Shown: one piece after another, positions 62,172 through 64,000 of the stretch
How positions within the stretch are numbered: the first letter of the stretch is position 1
How the letters are laid out: each line of letters starts with the position of its first letter
Assembly: GCF_024172095.1 (NCBI RefSeq)
Contig: NZ_JAMZDX010000003.1
Span: forward strand, 1,008,001-1,072,000
Origin: Kitasatospora cinereorecta
Lineage (GTDB): Bacteria; Actinomycetota; Actinomycetes; Streptomycetales; Streptomycetaceae
DNA length: 64,000 nucleotides
Direction: 5' to 3'
Translations under genes and position numbers: made by a program
Notes under the pieces: model-generated
The model's database searches: none
What the model was told of the DNA's origin: nothing
Seen by the model: the letters and a program-made list of their open reading frames with translations, nothing else

Positions 62172-63728
62172 ATGACGGGGTCGAGTGGGCGGCACAAGCG
62201 GCTCGCACTGGGGACGCTCTGCGTCACCATGTTCATGGCCATGCTGGACAACGTCATCGTCAACATCGCCATGCCGCGGATCGGACGGGACCTCTCCACC
62301 GGCATCAGCGGCCTGCAGTGGGTGGCCGAGGGCTACAGCCTGGTGTACGCGGCACTGCTGCTGACCGGCGGAGCGCTCGGCGACCGGTACGGCCGCACCC
62401 GGGTCTTCCGGCTCGGCCTCGCCCTGTTCACCGCCGGCTCCGCCGCCGCCGCGCTCGCCGACACGGTCGGCCTGCTGGTCGGCGCCCGGATGCTCCAGGG
62501 CGTCGGCGCGGCCCTGCTCACCCCGGGCAGCCTGGCCATCCTGCGGCACGTCTTCACCGACGAGCGCGAGCGCGCCCGCGCGATCGGCCTGTGGTCCGGC
62601 GTCTCGGCGCTCGGCCTGTCGATCGGACCGGTGATCGGCGGACCGATGGTCGACGCCTTCGGCTGGGCCAGCGTGTTCTGGATCAACGTCCCGGTCGGAG
62701 TGGTCGGCCTGGTCCTGGCGAGCCGGGTCCTGCCCGACCTCGCCCCGCGCGCCCGCCGGATCGACCTGGCCGGCCTGGCGCTGTCCGCCGCCGGACTCGG
62801 GGCGCTGGTCTACGGACTGATCGAGGGCCCCTCCCGGGGCTGGACCGACGCCCGCATCCTCGGCTGCGGCGCCGCCGCGGCGCTCCTGCTCACCGCCTTC
62901 GTCCTGCTCGAACTCCGCCTCGCCGAACCGATGCTGGAGCTCCGCCTGTTCCGCGACCGGGTGCTCTGCGGGGCGCTGCTGAGCGGCACGATGGTCAGCT
63001 TCGGCATGTTCGGCGCCCTGTTCTTCCTGCCGTTGATGCTGCAGGGCGTCCTCGCCTGGGCGCCCACCGACGCCGGGTACGCGGGCCTGCCGATGACCGC
63101 GATGATCGTCCTCGCCGCCCCGCTCTCCGGCCGGCTGACCGGCCGGTACGGGCCGCGGCTGCCGGTCGTGCTGGGCATCGCGCTCTGCGCGGCCGGCCTC
63201 GGCGGACTCTCGCTGTACGGCGGGCACGCGCACTACGTCCAGTACCTGTGGACGCTGTGCACCATGGGCCTCGGCATGGGGCTGACCTTCACCCCGGTCT
63301 CCATCGCCGTCCTCCAGCGGGTCTCCGCGGAACTGACCGGCATGGCCTCGGCCACCGTCAACACCGTGCGCGAACTCGGCGGCGTCCTCGGCATCGCCGT
63401 GCTCGGCGCGGTCCTCGCCAACCGGCTGACCAGCGCCCTCACCACCCGCTTCGACCGCCTCGGCATCCCGGCCGACCGGGCCGGCCACGCCGCCGACGCC
63501 TTCGTCGGCCACACCGGTGGCGGCGGGTCGGGGCCGGCGCTGCCTCCGCCGGTCCAGGCCGCCGTGGACGGGGCGTTCGTCGACGGGCTGCACCTCGCCC
63601 TGCGCTGCGGCTCGCTGGCGCTCGCCGTCACCGCTGTCCTGGTCGCCCTGCTGCTCGGCCGGGCCGGCCGCCCCGGCGACCCCACCCCGCAGCCCGCGGA
63701 CCTCGCGGCGGAGCCGGCCGCCGCCTGA
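62172..63728 (+). CDS. MFS transporter, DHA2/EmrB-type drug efflux
   Basis: A 518-residue transporter with about 14 hydrophobic segments. Motif D1-like MLDNVIVNIAMPRI and motif A GGALGDRYGRTRVFR are clear; motif C is in SALGLSIGPVIGGPMVD. It is a proton-drug antiporter by family. ATG 62172 follows GGAGGGG. Expression is probably induced when the divergent TetR regulator binds a ligand. Confidence 0.92.
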   Translation: MTGSSGRHKRLALGTLCVTMFMAMLDNVIVNIAMPRIGRDLSTGISGLQWVAEGYSLVYAALLLTGGALGDRYGRTRVFRLGLALFTAGSAAAALADTVGLLVGARMLQGVGAALLTPGSLAILRHVFTDERERARAIGLWSGVSALGLSIGPVIGGPMVDAFGWASVFWINVPVGVVGLVLASRVLPDLAPRARRIDLAGLALSAAGLGALVYGLIEGPSRGWTDARILGCGAAAALLLTAFVLLELRLAEPMLELRLFRDRVLCGALLSGTMVSFGMFGALFFLPLMLQGVLAWAPTDAGYAGLPMTAMIVLAAPLSGRLTGRYGPRLPVVLGIALCAAGLGGLSLYGGHAHYVQYLWTLCTMGLGMGLTFTPVSIAVLQRVSAELTGMASATVNTVRELGGVLGIAVLGAVLANRLTSALTTRFDRLGIPADRAGHAADAFVGHTGGGGSGPALPPPVQAAVDGAFVDGLHLALRCGSLALAVTAVLVALLLGRAGRPGDPTPQPADLAAEPAAA

Positions 63729-63734
63729 CGGTGT

Positions 63735-63761
63735 CTCCGGGCGGCGAACCGCCGCCCGGAG
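63735..63761 (+). terminator. terminator after the MFS transporter
   Basis: CTCCGGGCGGC (63735-63745) pairs with 63751-63761 around a 5-base loop, six bases after the stop. Confidence 0.75.
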
Positions 63762-63884
63762 GGGCGGTGTTCGAGCCCTGGTCGGACATTGCGGTACCAA
63801 GCGGAAACCGATTCGACTCCGGACGGTTCGTGGTGGGAGGCTTGGCCGATTTTCGATCATCGCTTCCACCGAGAGTTGAGTATC

Positions 63885-64000
63885 GTGCGCCTGCGCCAGT
63901 CCGCCGCGCTCACCGTTGCCGCGGTCACCAGCCTCCTCGCCCTCCCCGCTGCCGCGCCGTCGGCCGCGGCCGACACCACCACGCTGTACGTCAACAACAG
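63885..64000 (+). CDS. secreted protein of the MRLRQSA family (paralogue 3, 3' partial)
   Basis: A GTG at 63885 opens a frame that runs off the window after 38 codons. It reads MRLRQSAALTVAAVTSLL, a signal peptide ending near APSAAA, then TTTLYVNN. This matches the start of the two complete exoproteins at 54253 and 57066, including the LYVDN/LYVNG strand that opens the beta-helix. It is very probably a third member of the same family. Confidence 0.75.
   Translation, partial: MRLRQSAALTVAAVTSLLALPAAAPSAAADTTTLYVNN

Overview
The window is chromosomal DNA of a high-GC filamentous actinomycete, most likely Streptomyces or Kitasatospora. The grounds are very high GC with strong third-position GC bias, many GTG starts, and a gene order I recall from the Streptomyces core chromosome: leuA, recO, uppS, zur/znu, glyS, dusB, ppdK, nirBD/nasA, dgt, dnaG, hrdA. 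Gene calls rest on reading translated sequence and motifs; no database search was run.

Layout. 1-4.1 kb: the 3' end of a sortase-fold membrane protein that has lost its catalytic residues, a PstB-type phosphate ATPase, an M16 peptidase, a hypothetical protein and an emfourin-type protease inhibitor. 4.2-6.2 kb: leuA behind a leucine-rich leader peptide and a 12-bp hairpin. 6.5-9.0 kb: a TerB-like zinc-ribbon protein, recO and uppS. 9.1-12.5 kb: the zinc operon znuA-znuC-znuB-zur, with two Zur-box-like palindromes over its promoter. 12.6-14.0 kb: glyS. 14.2-24.0 kb: an accessory stretch with a coiled-coil hypothetical, a NADAR protein, a TipA-like MerR regulator, an MFS pump with a divergent MmyB-type regulator, a stop-less membrane protein gene, and a histidine kinase/response regulator/toastrack operon. 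24.2-28.7 kb: dusB and ppdK. 29-34.9 kb: an RNase Sa-like lipoprotein, an alpha/beta-hydrolase pseudogene, an ADP-ribosylglycohydrolase, a GNAT protein, a PAC2 protein and an SGNH lipase.

35-42.5 kb is a complete nitrate and nitrite assimilation locus. nasA, an FAD oxidoreductase, nirB and nirD form one operon, divergent from a sirohydrochlorin chelatase that can supply siroheme to NirB. Both promoters carry GlnR-type sites. 42.5-45 kb holds an MFS transporter with its HTH regulator and a YrdB-like protein. 45-49.6 kb is dgt-dnaG-hrdA. 49.6-54.1 kb has a sugar kinase, a YtxH-like protein, a tandem pair of tRNA-Asn genes, two paralogous trypsin-like lipoproteins and tRNA-Met.

54.2-64 kb is the most unusual part. 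Three members of one secreted protein family (the third cut by the window end) share a MRLRQSA signal peptide start. The two complete members have a parallel beta-helix, PKD domains and a C-terminal propeller-like repeat domain. Between them lie a SigE-family ECF sigma factor with a membrane protein, and a TetR/MFS pair with two operators.
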